From: Protonemura montana
Lineage: Eukaryota > Arthropoda > Insecta > Plecoptera > Nemouridae
Reading direction: 5' to 3'
DNA: 64,000 bases
Assembly (NCBI GenBank): GCA_947568835.1
Contig: OX387607.1
Span: 6,076,001 to 6,140,000, forward strand
The notes under the pieces are model-generated. The model saw nothing but the letters and a program-made list of their open reading frames with translations. It was not told where the DNA came from and searched no databases. Position 1 is the first letter of the stretch. Each line of letters begins with the position of its first letter. Made by a program: the position numbers and the translations under genes. Shown one piece after another: positions 1-14,040 of the stretch.

Positions 1-3000
1 GAGCAGGGATGATAAAATTAAACCTAGCGTCTTGATGGTATAACGCATGGCAGTGTGTGTACATATTTTTTTTAGAAGCCCGAAACATGGGCAATCTAAG
101 ACAAACAGAATGAGCTTCCTGCTTTGGAAAATGGTTATCACGATGTGCTTCCGCTTTTATAGACACACTTTGTGTTTTCACTGTGGTGGTCGATGTAAAT
201 TTGGAGAGCTGTTGATGAGTGGAAGGCAATCGTTTATGGAAATAATTTATCCCAAGCTGGGATAGGAATAGGATGTCTATGTTGAAGAGTAAGTTCAGGC
301 CACGAATAAGCAAATAGCCTCACCTTCACCCCCAATTTACAGATATTTTATACAGAGTCGCAACTGAATATCAACTATTGACCAGTTTCACGGGACTCCG
401 TAGTCATGTGCCCAAAAGCCCTCGGCTTCATCGGAGTAAATAGATTCGAACTGGGTCCGAAATCTTTTAGCCACGATTTTCATCGTCCCATGAAAGGACA
501 AACGATGCCCGTGGCGCTCGAAGTGCTCGTGAACACAATGGCTTCACCTGCCCCGCGCACGCTCACGTGTGCCGGCAATGATGTGGGTTTAGACGAATGG
601 AATCAGATGAAGAGAGAGCAAAACCAGTTCCTTTTTACAGCATCCCCGTACGCCTCGGCCCATATTATTTGCCATACATGTATATCCACCACATCACATG
701 GTCCACCTCGCGCTCGACAGGGGAGATGGGTTGTGTGTGGAGCTCACGCGCGGGTTGCGCACTTTATTCAAGGAGTTATATGTATTATATATCATTTCTC
801 AAGACCTATGGCAAACATAGCCTCTGGGTGAAGCCTTGATTACAGGCATCTGCAGGCAACTGATTTTCGGGGGCATTACAAACTGTCACTGTCAGAATAA
901 CAACGAGATAATTGTTATAAAAATAATAAAAATACACATTTGATGTTCCCCTTTCAGCAATTAGAAAAGTTTAAATTAGACCTGTGGTCAGACCAAATCT
1001 CCACCTTTCTATTCTTGCCTCCCGTGGCTGTAGTCAATGCGGGTTTAAATTAGTAAAAATAAACCCATACCGGCGACCTATAGTCGCCAAAAATTTCGCG
1101 TTCTCTCGATCGACCTCCACAAGGCGCCCATCTGTTTTTGACCTTTTCGCCGTCGCCCCATACACAAATGCCACGACGCTACCCCGGAATTCCGCGACGC
1201 CGTCCGCGATGACAGAGTGTGCCATTGTTCTACACACTCGGTGCGTGCGAAAGTTCCGCTCCACGCATCGTGATCTTCATTCGGCGCAGCATGGAGTGAT
1301 TCTCGCGACCACGCGGAAACGAGCGTGCATCAAGATTTCAGCTATGTCCGGCACGGCGTGACTGGTACCTCGCCTGCCTCCCAGCCTACCACCGAAACTA
1401 CCTACCTACCGGATAATAAATTAGGGCAGGCCAGCCGTATTCTCACATTGTGTCAAACTACAGTTGCGTACGGACCTCAAAGCATAGGTTTTCGAGTAAG
1501 GCGTAATTTGACAGGAATTGTAAAAGGTGGTAGGTGCCATGTTATAATGGCGTACCTTTTCTGCGACAAGCTTTTCAATTATTAGACATGGTGAATTCTT
1601 TGAGACAGCATATAAACTTGCAAGTCCGATGGAGTGGCAAAATAATGATACGGCAAGGCATTTAGCTAGGGGCTAGATTTCAAAAATTCAAACTGACCTA
1701 AAAGTAACGGCTTTTGTGGCTGAGTTGTCCTGCGCTTTGCTGCAGACCCTCTGCGCTCAAGGATTTCAAATAAGTCAATAAACACCAACATACTGCTGCG
1801 ACACAGCACGTCGAAATGGGAGCGCAAGCAAATCTCGAGGATTCTTTCGCAAGTGATCGTTTTCAAATAGCAGAACAAAAACTGTAAATTTTTTTCATGG
1901 CATCCTGTTTCCCCCCGCCGAGCTATCTCCCGTGATGACACAGCACTAACCACGCGGCCTCGCCATGCACTTTATACCCATTTGCACTGCACTCTCGGCA
2001 TTGCACTTGCTCGCCACGTTTCTACGATGCACCAGAATAGCGACGCTCCACTAATTTGCAATTGCATCGCTAATGACATTTCAAGCGTGCTCTCCGGAAT
2101 GCAGTTTGACAGTGGCGCGATCAAAAAATGATCGTGGACCAACGCACAATCAACGAGCATCGCGCGCCGAATCATTGTTCTCTCTACACTATAGCTGTTT
2201 ACGAACGGATGCAAACACTTTCATGTGTGTAACACTCAACGGTGTAACTCTTTAATACGAGCATTGATTAGTTTATGACCATAGGTAATTGCGTCTGCCG
2301 CCTTTATTGAGCAAAGCACCGAGGGTCACCGTTCGCGGAACGTTGCATGCAATAATTTGCACGATTCGTTGCCAGCTAGCCCAGGTAATGATCGACTATC
2401 GGGTAACAGTTTTATTCAACAAACTACTCGGAGAGCGAATGGCATGAATGGATGAAAGTAGACTTCCTTTGTCTCCTGAATGACACAAAATTTGTCTTGC
2501 CCGTATCTTCGATCTTGAAACTCCACAGATTCGCGGCCCCCAACTCGAGACGCAAATGGCGTCGAATGAGCTACGGAACCTTCTTGCCAGTTCGATATCG
2601 CTGCAGTACCGACCCGAAGGCGGCGTTCCGAGCCGAAAGAAAACTGTAGTTGTCACATTCTTATATCGCGCGCGCTCGAAATAGGGCTCGTGGCGTCTGT
2701 CGCTCGTCTCACCGTTTGACAGCGAGGAGGGTGACATCGAACCCGCGGCGAAGGGCGAAAAGACGAATGAGTTGTGTGTGTAAGGAACTCGTTAGCAGGA
2801 GCTTCGTCATCAGAGCGTCCCTAATGACTCTTGTAAACAGAGCGACGCAGGTGACGTCGGAGTGATGGCCTGGAGGATGACGTTGAGTCGAAGAGCCATG
2901 TGTGGAGAAATGCAGGTACAGACGTGGTCTGCATTTCCAGTTCTCTAGGCGCCAGGCTATGTGTTTGGGATTCGCGGGATTCGGAAGCTGTGTTCCTCGC

Positions 3001-4881
3001 TTCCCTTGAGTATCCGAAGAAGATGATTTTCGTTGAAGTGGTTGAAGTAGTTGAGACCAGAGAGCGACTATGCAATCATCGTTAGAAGTTGCATACATTT
3101 TTAACCATTCTTTCACGAAGAAAGTATGTTTTTTTTGGAGCGACGCAGAGATTGGGCCGAGCATTTGTCACGGGATTTCTGCATGTCGCTTTGCTGTTTT
3201 GTTCTCCCTCCTATCTGCAAGTTCTCTAGAAAGTGGGCGGCAGCATCTTGAAGATCTTGGCGCGGATAACACAACATCGCATATCGTCAGATCTTTACGA
3301 TCGATGCAACATGTCTAAATGGTCGATACTAAAACTAAAAAAAATCTCTATACACCGGAGATGGAACGTGGTCTGAAAAAAAACATGCGCCGACAAGACA
3401 GAATGGAGGCAAACCACCAGATAATAAAGAATGAAATGTTTGGTGTATAACGAATGAACTAGAGACAGTCACGAAATGTTGTTAGAGTCGTTAATCGAGG
3501 AGATAATTGGAACAGGAGCCAAAAACTCCTGTTGGATTGTCGGTTAGAAATATGTGGGTCGATCGGCTGCAGCTTGATCGCCAAAATCACCAAAATTTTG
3601 ATAAATCGAACCACGAACTGAGATGAAATATTACAGATAGAATTCCGTTTCGCAACCGACGAGGAAAATGTTGCGCGCTAGAACTTGATCAATGTCGGCT
3701 ACACTGTGGTCCAGATGTCGGCTGCCATCATTATAAACATCGTAAATCTAAATCGTCACAAAGTCTACGTTAGCCGCTTTCATGTGCGATCGCTCCAGGG
3801 ACCAAAACGCCATCATTCTGAATTTGCCGGTCCTTTAACGCCGCAAATTTAACTAACTTCCTTTGGCCCGGACTCTCCGATTTTATTCCTCCCACTATAT
3901 AGCTCATCGTCGTCACACAAATAGCACATGCGAACTCTCTAACAGGTTGTATCTTGATGACCCAGCCCCATGGTAACAAGCCTCCGCTAACGACGGTAAA
4001 GTAAAAGAAAACCAACACACACACGGCTAGATCTAGGCTCGGCCGACCAGAGAACAATAGCATCACGTATGCGTATCAATTACCGCCGTGATGCATCTCA
4101 TTTTCGAACCGTAAGTCTTTAAGAAACGTGTATATTATGAAAGTTGCGCATCCACAACAAGCCATCATCGCGTACCCTAGTATTTTCTCATTACTTGGAG
4201 CTACATTGTTCTAAATTCTAATATGCAAATGGTTGGGACCCTTTATATGTTCCTTTTTTACTGCTGTCAAAGACGGTGCAGAAGGGGTTGTGTAAAGGTC
4301 CTCCGCGCTAGAGAAGCTTTCTGACAACTATATTCACATTTTGTGTTGAAGTGTAAAGTGAATTAAGTTAGGATTGGGTGTCTAGGCATTGAGCTCTTAT
4401 TGGATTTCAAGTGAATAACACAATATCGAGCTAATGTGCAGTATGGACCTTATAGAACTTTCAATGCAAGCTATCGACTGCCAAAGTATGCGTCTGCTCG
4501 TCGATTTCCACGCTACATTTGGCCTATCAAATGAAAGATCTGGGGCTTGTGGAAAAATGCCACGAACGGTTGAAGGAAAGTTGGTGTAGTCACAGACCTG
4601 TGGCATGCATGCACCGAGGATGACAATCGATACGGCGCATTACACACACACTATTTTTTTCAAATATTAATGCGCGTTTGATATACCGGCGTGCAGTGTA
4701 ACCGGTCTTTGAGACGAAGAGAGAACTCGCCATGCTCTTATATGGATCGGTTAGCGGATTCACTTCGCAATAAAGGTTTAGTGGTAACTATAGTACTCTC
4801 AGGGTACGAACAACCAGCAAAAATGACCGATCACAAAGCATTTAAAAGTTGTTGGTCATTTCAGGATAAAAACTGCCAACA

Positions 4882-4949
4882 AAAATGGCCGATACACAGC
4901 CTTCTTGTCTGTTGCGAATGTTGTTAGAAGGCTACGTGTCGGCCATTTG
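4882..4949. repeat. Imperfect hairpin, 24-bp arms
   Basis: Arms at 4882-4905 and 4926-4949 are inverted copies with 20 of 24 matches, separated by 20 bases. The left arm motif AAAATGGCCGAT is partly repeated in direct orientation about 60 bases upstream (AAAATGACCGAT). It looks like a remnant of a small foldback or MITE-type element; no clear target-site duplication was seen. Confidence 0.5.
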
Positions 4950-6005
4950 TTCGTGGTTATTGTTGCTAGTGCTTCACAAGTCTGCAAATGCATTACAGAA
5001 GTCGACTTCGAGAAAAGTTTTACCCGTTTTACACATCGCGGATTAAGCCAAGCCATTCGCAAGCTCAGCCTTTGAGCACTTGCGTAATTGTGTTGCTTAT
5101 TTATTGACCGACTGGTCGAAGAGATTGAATAAAGTGGTTTTGAAACGTCGAAGCAAGGCACTTCACATGGGAAAGGCGCAGGTTTTGATAAATTGGTAAA
5201 ACGAGACGTAACTGACTGGTATATGATTTCAACCAGCTGTTTAAATTTGGAATGGTGCAAAATTTGTTTACATAGGAGTTGATGTAGGTAGACGGTTATG
5301 TATTCATGATTTTCGAAAGTCCTCCAGTGCCTTTACGAAGGTCAGATAAGTTAAGCGTGCATGTGAAAAGTATTGATCTTCTTTGTTTCACAAGCGGTTA
5401 GCGTTGTTCCACGAAAACTGTCGGCATTAACCACCGAGTCAACGAACGAAACATGCCCCACTATTTACCCCCAGACGGATATTTTTTCCGACATTATACA
5501 GAACCGAAGATGTATACAACGAACTCACCAGTAAAGAACTCCTCTTCCTTAGTCCTGGAAGAAAATGAGGCCAACACGTCAATCCAAAACAGAAAACCTG
5601 TGCCAATATTTACGTTTAAAAAAAACCATACGCGCGTAAATTTCTCTCTACAGCCCCGTGCGTTCCAATTCTTGATTGACTTCACAATTTAGCCGGCAGA
5701 GATGCGACACCAATTTAACTCGCCACGCCGTTTGTTTTTTCTTCTCAGCCGTCGAACATCGTTTTTGCCAAACAAATTTCTGAAACTATTTCAGGCTCAC
5801 ACTGCAACATCGCTCGAGCTGCTTGCCAAAAACCGAGGTGATAGTGCAAGCCGGATCTCCGAAGAATTCCTCCCTACCTACCACAGGGTGGCTTCTAACA
5901 GTCGAGCACCCTGTCTGTATAGTACACTTGACTTGTAAGGTGCAATTTGCCAAGTCAAATAAATAGCCTACAAATAAATAAGTACGACTAAGTGCGAATA
6001 AGTAC

Positions 6006-6155
6006 GAATTGAGCGTAAACCAGTCTCATATGCGAGTAATCTGCGAGAAGCAATGCCTGTTTTAACACTCGAAACGACGGTGACTCCACCCATGAGTGAC
6101 CACCACTTTCTTCGGTTTATTAGTTATCGAATGGTATTTTTCGCGAAGACAGTTT
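6006..6155 (+). repeat. Dispersed repeat, copy 1
   Basis: This stretch of about 150 bases shares with 25180-25326 a start block (GAATTGAGCGTAAACCAG), a middle block (GACTCCACC) and an end block (TTCGCGAAGACAGTTT) at nearly the same spacing. Sequence between the blocks is diverged. It is an unclassified interspersed repeat with no coding potential seen. Confidence 0.55.
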
Positions 6156-7788
6156 AACATTGGCGCAGGTGTCGAAGTACCCAATTGTCGAACTGTACAA
6201 GAGCTCTTTCAATCTAAAATCTGTACAAAGTATAAGAAAATACGAGACATAGGAATACCAAGGGATGTTTTCTTACATGTTGTATATCATGCCTCTTGGA
6301 ATAGCTTCCCGATTTACATTTTAAACGTTGTCCTGCCGTTTGATCCTGCCTACACACTCTTTGAAAGCTATTTTATCGATACCTTAAGAAAGACGGGCGC
6401 AAAAATGTCCGCATTTTCCCCGACGGCAAGACGCAAAGCCTCTTAAATCCGGCCGTCTCGCGCAATTGCCAAAGAAAACACGCTAATGTGGCAGCCGTAG
6501 CGCATTGCCCGTCGTTACACAACTTAAGCAAATGTTGACGTAACACGGACACGCAGAAAAGTGTCTTAGAGAATTGAGATCGTCTCGACCGGTACAACCC
6601 GGCTACAAAAAACGATTCTAAAAAAATTGTTGCCAAAAAATTTTCGCAAATTCTCCCCAAATTAGGTCATGCCAGCCCCTGTGTGAAGGCGTCGTCGACA
6701 ACAACAACAAAAAAAAACACTAAAAACCAGCGTGCCACGCATTTATCAACACCGTCTGTGGAGCATGTCAGAGAATTTCGGAACGCGCACGCAGTAAAAA
6801 CATGCGTGTTGCTGCAGTTGAAATTTAGATGCCAGCTTTTTGTCAATGTTCCAAAGTGGTGGTCGCGCTGTCGTCAAATGGAACTGGAGATTTTGACGTG
6901 TAGTTGAAATGTGGTCGGGTCGCGACTCCAGTTGAACGCAACCACAAGTGTGAATAGAGGTGAGTAATATGTCCTGTATGACCACTTATTTTGAAAACTC
7001 CCCGAAACATAAATACGCTTTTACTAAGTGGTTTTAGGTACACCCCCCGATTTGAGCTCGGAGCTGATGAAATGGCCAACCAGGGCTTGCTAAATTACGA
7101 ACCAAGAGTGTAAAACGGGCATTCGCATCATAATTACTCTGCACCAAAATCCTGCAGACCTGCACGTCGATCACGTAACTGTTTAAAGACAAATTTTCAA
7201 AGTAACCGAATCGAGCAACTGGACACATTTTATCGTAGAACAGGAAAAATAGAAATTAGTGTTTTAAAGAGGATATTTTGAGTTTAACATCAGATCTAGA
7301 AAAATGAACATAGGAATTTGAATTCCTTTACAGCCCCTTTTCGGGAAACTGCGAGTCTAAACTCTAAACTTGGTATGTGCCTGAAAGATCTCAAGATCTG
7401 AACAGGCATGGTATTTACCATGCAATTGAACGTTGGGCGCACGTATGCTGTTCTAAGGTTGCAACCAGCGCCTCGCAAATATCGTGTCGGCTGTCCACAC
7501 ATGGTCGTGGACCGCGCGCTATGGTGAATCACCGGGACGACGACAAGTGGGTGCCACCCGATGATGCCAGAACACGATCACACTTCCCGTCTGCAGACGA
7601 ACAAGCCACGAGCGATTGGCGCTTCCTTCCTGTTTCGCGACCAGCATCCATCATCTTGTCTAATTGGGTAAAGCGATTCGTCGTCGTCGGTCACTCGGCG
7701 TAAGTCTGTGCCAGGAATAACTCAAGTTCTAGCGAGGCAATTGAATGCGCCGTGGTAAAATAAAATTACAACGAAACAAGTTGTTCGG

Positions 7789-8089
7789 GAGAAAGCTTGT
7801 ATAGGGATGAAAGTTAGTACAGTAACTTCATTCTCCTTGCTTATCAACCTCTCGACAGAATTTCCTGGTGACAGCAACAATCCTGTTGTTCCCGTTGCAC
7901 AGTCCTTTGGAAGGGACGTCAAGCCGGTGGTCCTCTTGGTGCACTTCGACAGAAGAGGCTACGTGCCGGCATCGGGTTTCCTCTCCTCCCTTCTAGGCTA
8001 GGACAGGTTCAGCATCATCCACTCATCCACCGACGTCATAAGACCAGTGCTACAAGGCCCGTTATCAACACAGTGCGTCGTTAAACTCC
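7789..8089 (+). mobile_element. 5S-SINE family copy 1, lacking the 5S head
   Basis: The segment matches the body and tail of the SINE copies at 31763-32170 and 56409-56841. Shared blocks include ATGAAAGTTAGTACAG, CTTGCTTATCAACCTCTCGA, AAGGGACGTCAAGCCGGT, GGCTACGTGCCGGCATCGGG and the terminal CAGTGCGTCGTTAAA. The 5S rRNA-like head is absent, so this is a 5'-truncated copy, as expected when reverse transcription stops early. It lies in the presumed unc-76 intron, opposite to that gene's strand. Confidence 0.7.
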
Positions 8090-11000
8090 ACAAACCATCA
8101 TCTTAGAAACAAGTGCCAGTTTCGTGGCGCGCTCTATTTTCAACATCTGCGTTTAAAGAGAAGCAGTTCTAAACAAACAAAAAAACGGCTACAAATACAA
8201 GAACGCCACCGCAAGAGGACTGTTCATTTATTTTTTTATGATTCACTCGAATGCCGGCAGACTTTTTGCGAAAAAGCAAATAGTCCCATAATGCCATGAG
8301 AACAGTCGATCTCTTAAAGTACCATGGCCTAGCTAAATGTGGGCTGCAAGCAGCGTAAATGTCGCGCGAATGCAAGTGGGTGCCCGATGCAGCTGTGCAG
8401 AGGCGAATGGATCACTAGATTACATCATCGCCATCATGCCCATAGTTAAAAGTTAATTCTCAAATCATCATTACGGTTTTTTTCACCACATGTTTAGTTC
8501 AGAGAGATGACGTGGTCATCTTTCATCAGACTATTCGTTTGAAACAATCTCTAAATCATCGGAATCGTTATAAATGACTCGCGTCAATTTGTGTTCCATG
8601 ACATGTTCCACGTGGAACTGGCATGTGTTGGTTACATTGATCAAGAGCGCTGTCAAATGTGATGTTTGAACTAATGGACGAATCGGGAATAACACAAGGC
8701 CTCTGGTCAAACAAACAAACCGAGATAATATTGAGTCTGAACTTCTAGTCAAATACAAGATCAGACGGAACAGGTTCTTTATAGAGCTCGGATGACGTTT
8801 GACCCATGACAACGGCATCCCGGCGGTCGCCAATGGATACGACCTTCCAGTACGAGCGGGGAGATGAATTAATTCCGCGTGCCTTCGCGCAACCAATTAC
8901 GTCACGGATCCAATCACGAGGCGATTATCTTCGTAAACGCGGTTGCCGTTGGTAACGGGACGATGGACCACGTGACAGAGTGTTGGCACAGAAAATTGTC
9001 AATCATTCTCGACTTAACAAGCTCGCGTTACGCCCAATTAAGAAAGTAAACTGTAAAACGAACTTTCGGTAATGTCAAAACGTTATTACCGCTTTTTATG
9101 CTGAGCAATTCTGCACGAAAATCGGTTGATATTGGTTATAATTACATTTTCCATGAAACCACGCGTGCACCTGTTGTCCAAAAAGAGCCAAAAAAACTGT
9201 TTCATGTGTGTGTATCATATTCACATTACAAACATGTAAACATTGTTGCCTTCATGATGGTGCACCAGACTGACGCAGACAGACATAGCACCCCCTTTTG
9301 ACTCATTCAGAAGAGCAGACAGCCCCCATCGAGCGGTGTGCGACTCATTGTCTGTCCCCTCGTCAGTCGCCGCCAGTGAATCCTCACTTGCTTCCAATGG
9401 CTGTATGTGTGTGTGTGGGGTGTCCCCTTTGCACACGAGACGCAACATTCGTACTTATGACAGACCGCCGACAACAACGAGGAACCTGGCAAGTCTTTGT
9501 TTACACATTGTAGACACTGCGTACGTGATATGTCGCCAGATTGGCTGTCTTCGTCTCTGTGTAGTCTGTGAAAGATGGACCGAGTGTCGATGTTACAGCG
9601 TCAATGTGGTCGTGGACATCGTCTACAGAATTTCATCAAACGTGGACGACATTGTCATGTTTTTTTTTGCCCCTTTCAACACTGCAGCGATAAAAAAAAT
9701 GCAATTCGCGTCCTTTTTTTTTGCCTTTTTTAGCCTCGAAATTACTTGCAATCTTGGAATGCTAGTTCTAACTAATCTAAAAGTCATCGCACGCCATTTT
9801 GGTTCAGTTGAAAACTAATTTCGTCGCGAAATGTCAGCGATAAGGAGAGTCTCGATGAGTTAGCCGGGGTACGTGATTCCCATGGGAAGAAGGAACATTT
9901 CAAGAGACAAATGTCTTGAAAAAAGCATTCTATGAAAATGAATGTAAAGATTAGACGTTGAGAAAAAGGCACATTTGAAAATAAATCATATCAACGGGTC
10001 ATGCCGTCGTTGCAGGTGAGGCGACAGTCGCCCGCTAAACCATGGAGACTAAGCGACGCGCCATGAAGCTACAAGTATGACCCAACGTAGCACTGCAGTC
10101 GCGTTATATGGAGGCAGGGGGTGGGTTTGGGGTGGTGAGAGGGTGGCTAGGGGGAAGGGATTTATTGATCGGCCGGCCGGGCCCGTTAGGACGGCGTACT
10201 GCGCCGCGACCCATGGGGAAATGTATGCGGCGTCGCGTCGGCGATGCGTCGTTAAGCGGAGTGAGGCGTTGAAGGAAGCGTGTCGTGATGACGGCTAAGT
10301 TGGGTGGTTTGGACGTCTTGATTTCAAAAGACTCGGTCTGTCACGTGGATTCCAGTAAATAAGTCATTGAAAGAAATGTCTTCCTTTGGTGGTGACTGCT
10401 GTGGCCTAGTTTGTGAAATAGGATCGAAAATCTTTGTCTTTCGGCACTGGAAATGTAAATTACAGCAACATAGCAGGGCTAATTAGAATATGTTTGTTAG
10501 AGAGAGTTACGAGTCCGTAGCGAGTCATGAACTTAACTATGAATGGCAGAAGGTATAAGTACGGGTGCGCTTATGTGAATTGCGATAAATTTCGACGTCA
10601 AAGAGATAAGCCTCGGTAGAACTTCAATAGTGAAGCCATTAGTTAATTGTTAAAACAACCCTTAATTATGTGATTAGTGCCAGAGAGGGAATTTCAGAGA
10701 GGGTTGATTCAATTATAAGACTGCCATACTAGCTTCGATGAATGCCACTTTCTCTCACAGCCTAAGAGCTTTCTGCTTTATACAACTCCGTTCGGTCTGG
10801 AACGCAACACAGAAAAGGTAATCCGTTAATTGTGAACAAGCTGAGGTCCCAGTGCATGCGTAGCAACACAAGACCCGCGTTGAAAAAAAAAGAAGCGCAA
10901 AGAAAAAAGGTTAATCTTCTAGAGTGACTTTACTTGTCTCGAGTTTACACATCCCGGCACACAACTGCAAGTAATTTATCGAACCAGTGCCGTGTTTTGG

Positions 11001-13429
11001 GTCTTGGGGTACGATTCTTAGCGTGCCCGAAAATGCGGTTGCATCGGAATCTCTCAAACATCTCGTTTAGCCTAACCTCGAAGCCTCTTCTTTCACCCGC
11101 AATGAGTCGAGACGTAGATTAAATCTAACACGATAAAGATGATGATGATGGCGGGCAATCAGTTCGGTACCTGTGGTTTAGACTGCGTTACGAACACGAA
11201 CGCCGAAGCTATTAGACGTTTATTTCAGACGTTTTTTCTTTATGTTTTAATGAGAGTTTGCGCCCCGGGAATTCGGTTCTCGTAATGTTGGGGGTATCGG
11301 TGCTATAAAAGACTCGCGGCGGGGTTCGAACTTTGGGGAGTTGATTCACGATGGCGATTAGCGTTGAGGTGGGAGATGGATGAAACATTTCGAGTGTCAG
11401 AACTTAATCCTGCGTTGCTCGAATTCGGTCTTCACGTGAATATTCTATATCACACTGAGACTAGTCGGGTGCTGGTTAAAAGGATTTGGATTTATCGAGG
11501 TGTCAAGATTATTAATGTCACGAAGAGGGGCAGAAGAGGGGGGTTTTGTTAGATTGAAACGTAATTCCGTAGTGCAGCCCTTTGGTACAAGTTTTAGAGT
11601 ATGGCACTGCCTTTAGAGCAGTTGCCTTCTTGTTATGGCTGAAAAATACACGCTGATGTAATTGGGGTTAATTAGGTAACAAGTAGCACTGGCCAATTTA
11701 TTAATATAGCCTCCCAACAATTAGTAATAATAAACCACGTAAGGAGTCATTCACCCAAACTTTGCTATCGACAGGCAATGCTTCCTACACTCGAGCATGT
11801 CAGCTGATGAAGGTATAACAGGAAAAAGTGATACGAGCTCCTCGACTCGTTAGTTTTAGCATGTTTCTTGTGACAAGTGAGCTGATATAATCGAGTTGAT
11901 TTGAAGCATCCGCTGATATCCGAAACACATATCCATAAAGAAAGTTGCAATGGTATACCTCTAAATCTATGATAAATATAGCCGGTAACATTCAAATCAA
12001 AGAAAATTAGGTCTCAGACGCGAAAACCGTTAAATATACCCAAGGGAGGAATATAAGTTTGAATGTTGAATACATTTCGCGCGATTTGGTTTTAAGGTAG
12101 TTATAATAATATGGCGCAGTACAAAATGCGGACATAGTCGGCTGCTCTAGTTTTGCATTTCGGTGTATTTGACCGCGACCATGACGAAGATTTAAATAAT
12201 TTCTCTCCACGTTTCTCAAGCTTAATTACAGATGTGGAATATAACTGAGGTGGTCACGATTTTTCACACCTTTTGTTGCTGTATTTCCAATCTCATTGAA
12301 GTAACGTTCTCCACGAATACCGCACAGAGACGCACACTAAATTCTTGTGAAACCTTCATCAGTCAAATGAAGTTGACCACGGGATGATTTCCAGCCTTTT
12401 AAGAAACATAATAAGAGCTTGACCATCGCCAGACATTTGTTACAACTAATACACGATTGCCATACATTTCTTGAGGTAACGAGCTATGAAACATTCGTAT
12501 TTCATGCTCAGCCTGGCAACTCATATTATTAAAATAATAATACAATAAGTAAAAACGTGAAACTGTTGTTTTGACGGCTCTCGAGAGAGAAAATCGCTAG
12601 AAGCGACGGCATTCAGGGCAAAGGTCACAACGATGGGACGTTGGGAAGGACACCATGCCTGCGAGCACGTTTTACGACTTTACAACCGCACAAAAATGCA
12701 AGTCCTCATAACCGAGTGTAGACCAGACAAGCAGCTAGATCCCCACCGGCTATGAAGAAGAAGACGACGAAGTTAACGCGCTAACGGATCAGATTTTGTA
12801 TGCGATTGTACAGATAGATACCTGCATTCCTGGCTTGAAAATCCATACCACGAGGCGAAGAGGGTTAGGATATCGTTCATATTATAGCAAGAGAGAACGA
12901 GAAAGCTTGCGTTGCATACTGCAACAGAGCGAGTCGATAGTATGGGAGATTCTATGATGATAACGACAGAAAAACAAGGGTTTGAGGGTATAGAAAATTA
13001 CTGTGTACTGCGTTTCAAAACGCGAGCTTCTGGGGGCGTTTAAAACTGGAATCGATACCGAGATTGAATTACTTTGGTGACTTTAAACCCGTAGGCTACC
13101 ACCAGGAACAAGACAGGTGTCACTGTAATAGCCTAGCGATGCAAGAGATAAGATTGTCGAGGGTTACTGGTGGATGTAAACATGGGTGCAGTGGACATAA
13201 TATTAGCGACATTTTAGCTTCGAGCGATGGCGATTTTTGATGTGATTTCTTTTGCAAGCATGGCTTCGTAGTTAACTGCAGATATCATAGAAATTGGACA
13301 GGTGAAATGCGAAGGTTATGGTTATCTATAAGTGAAACCTGTAGACACCTAAACAACCCCACGGCCCATAATACTTTCTACGTGGCCAAGGGTCAGATAT
13401 TTGTATATTAAATCGTATTTTCTACTCAC

Positions 13430-13914
13430 TGGCACTCGTTCATGATCTCTTCTTGAGTTCGCACCTGTACAGGCGCCAACTTTTCAACCGACTCATCATA
13501 GTTGCAGAAACACTTGGTAATCTTGTCATCGAAAGTGTTGACGAGGTCCTCGAGAGACCCAGAGAACGTCTCCGTGAAGTTATCCGACACCGACCCATCG
13601 CCGTTGTGCGGTGCATGACCCAAAGCCTTCAGCATCTGTTGTGCCGACTTTTGCGGTGACATTTGCAGACCCTCGTACATGTCATTGTCGTTCATTTGCT
13701 CTGTGAGTTGCTGCATCGGCGACGGGCTTACAAGACTTGTCGCCAAAATGCCGAGGGCGGTGGCGTCTTTGATGTTGTAGTTGATGTTGTGCTTGTCTTG
13801 AAGGAAGTTGTCTTCGATGCCTGAAGTGAGATTGCCCCAGTCTTCGGTCTCTTCGAACTGCGCGAGTGGTGCTTCGAACTTTAATTCTGCCATCTTGCTA
13901 GCCATGTCCCGCAT
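13430..13914 (-). CDS. unc-76: Unc-76 / FEZ family protein, first coding exon (partial gene)
   Basis: FEZ/Unc-76 proteins are kinesin-1 adaptors that link cargo to the motor and are needed for axon outgrowth and bundling. The exon encodes about 161 residues. The diagnostic block is the acidic N-terminal FEZ region at residues 119-150: SLEDLVNTFDDKI then CFCNYDESVEKLAP, which parallels vertebrate FEZ1 (SMEDLVNEFDEK, CFRNY, ENLAPVK). An ATG at 13914 gives MRDMASK before a second in-frame ATG at 13893 (MAELKFEAPLAQFEE); the second resembles the usual family start. The exon ends after 13430 at a GTGAGT donor in phase 2. The C-terminal coiled-coil exons are not in the window. The region just upstream is GC-rich and promoter-like. 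The family call is by motif memory, not by search. Confidence 0.85.
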
Positions 13915-14040
13915 CGTCGACTAGTACCGAGTGACTGGCGAGCGGCGAGTGCCTTGCGCTCTGCCATCGACCGACCATGATGTGAGGGGCGGTGGGAGGG
14001 GAGCCGAGCAGCGGCGAAGGAAGCCGAATGATTTACGGTA
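13915..14040 (-). promoter_or_regulatory. GC-rich leader/promoter region of unc-76
   Basis: The 125 bases upstream of the unc-76 ATG are markedly richer in G+C than the surrounding AT-rich DNA and carry G-rich runs on the plus strand (GGGGCGGTGGGAGGGG). No TATA box was found. It is probably 5' UTR plus core promoter; the start site is not determined. Confidence 0.4.

Larger units (their letters stand above)
1..13429. other. Long non-coding stretch, probable unc-76/FEZ intron
   Basis: No exon with a recognisable family motif was found on either strand here. It lies directly downstream (minus strand) of the Unc-76/FEZ first coding exon, whose end has a GTGAGT donor, so the simplest reading is that most or all of this is its first coding intron; the rest of that gene would be left of the window. 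Open frames of 60-160 codons occur but have no motif or splice support. Recognisable contents are a 24-bp imperfect hairpin near 4.9 kb, a dispersed repeat at 6.0-6.15 kb and a headless SINE copy at 7.8-8.1 kb. Small exons could have been missed by eye. Confidence 0.5.

Noticed and set aside
9336-9818. 160-codon plus-strand open frame, one of the longest in the window
   Set aside because: It has no recognisable domain, a low-complexity Phe-rich end from T runs, no splice context and overlapping open frames on both strands; it is probably chance.
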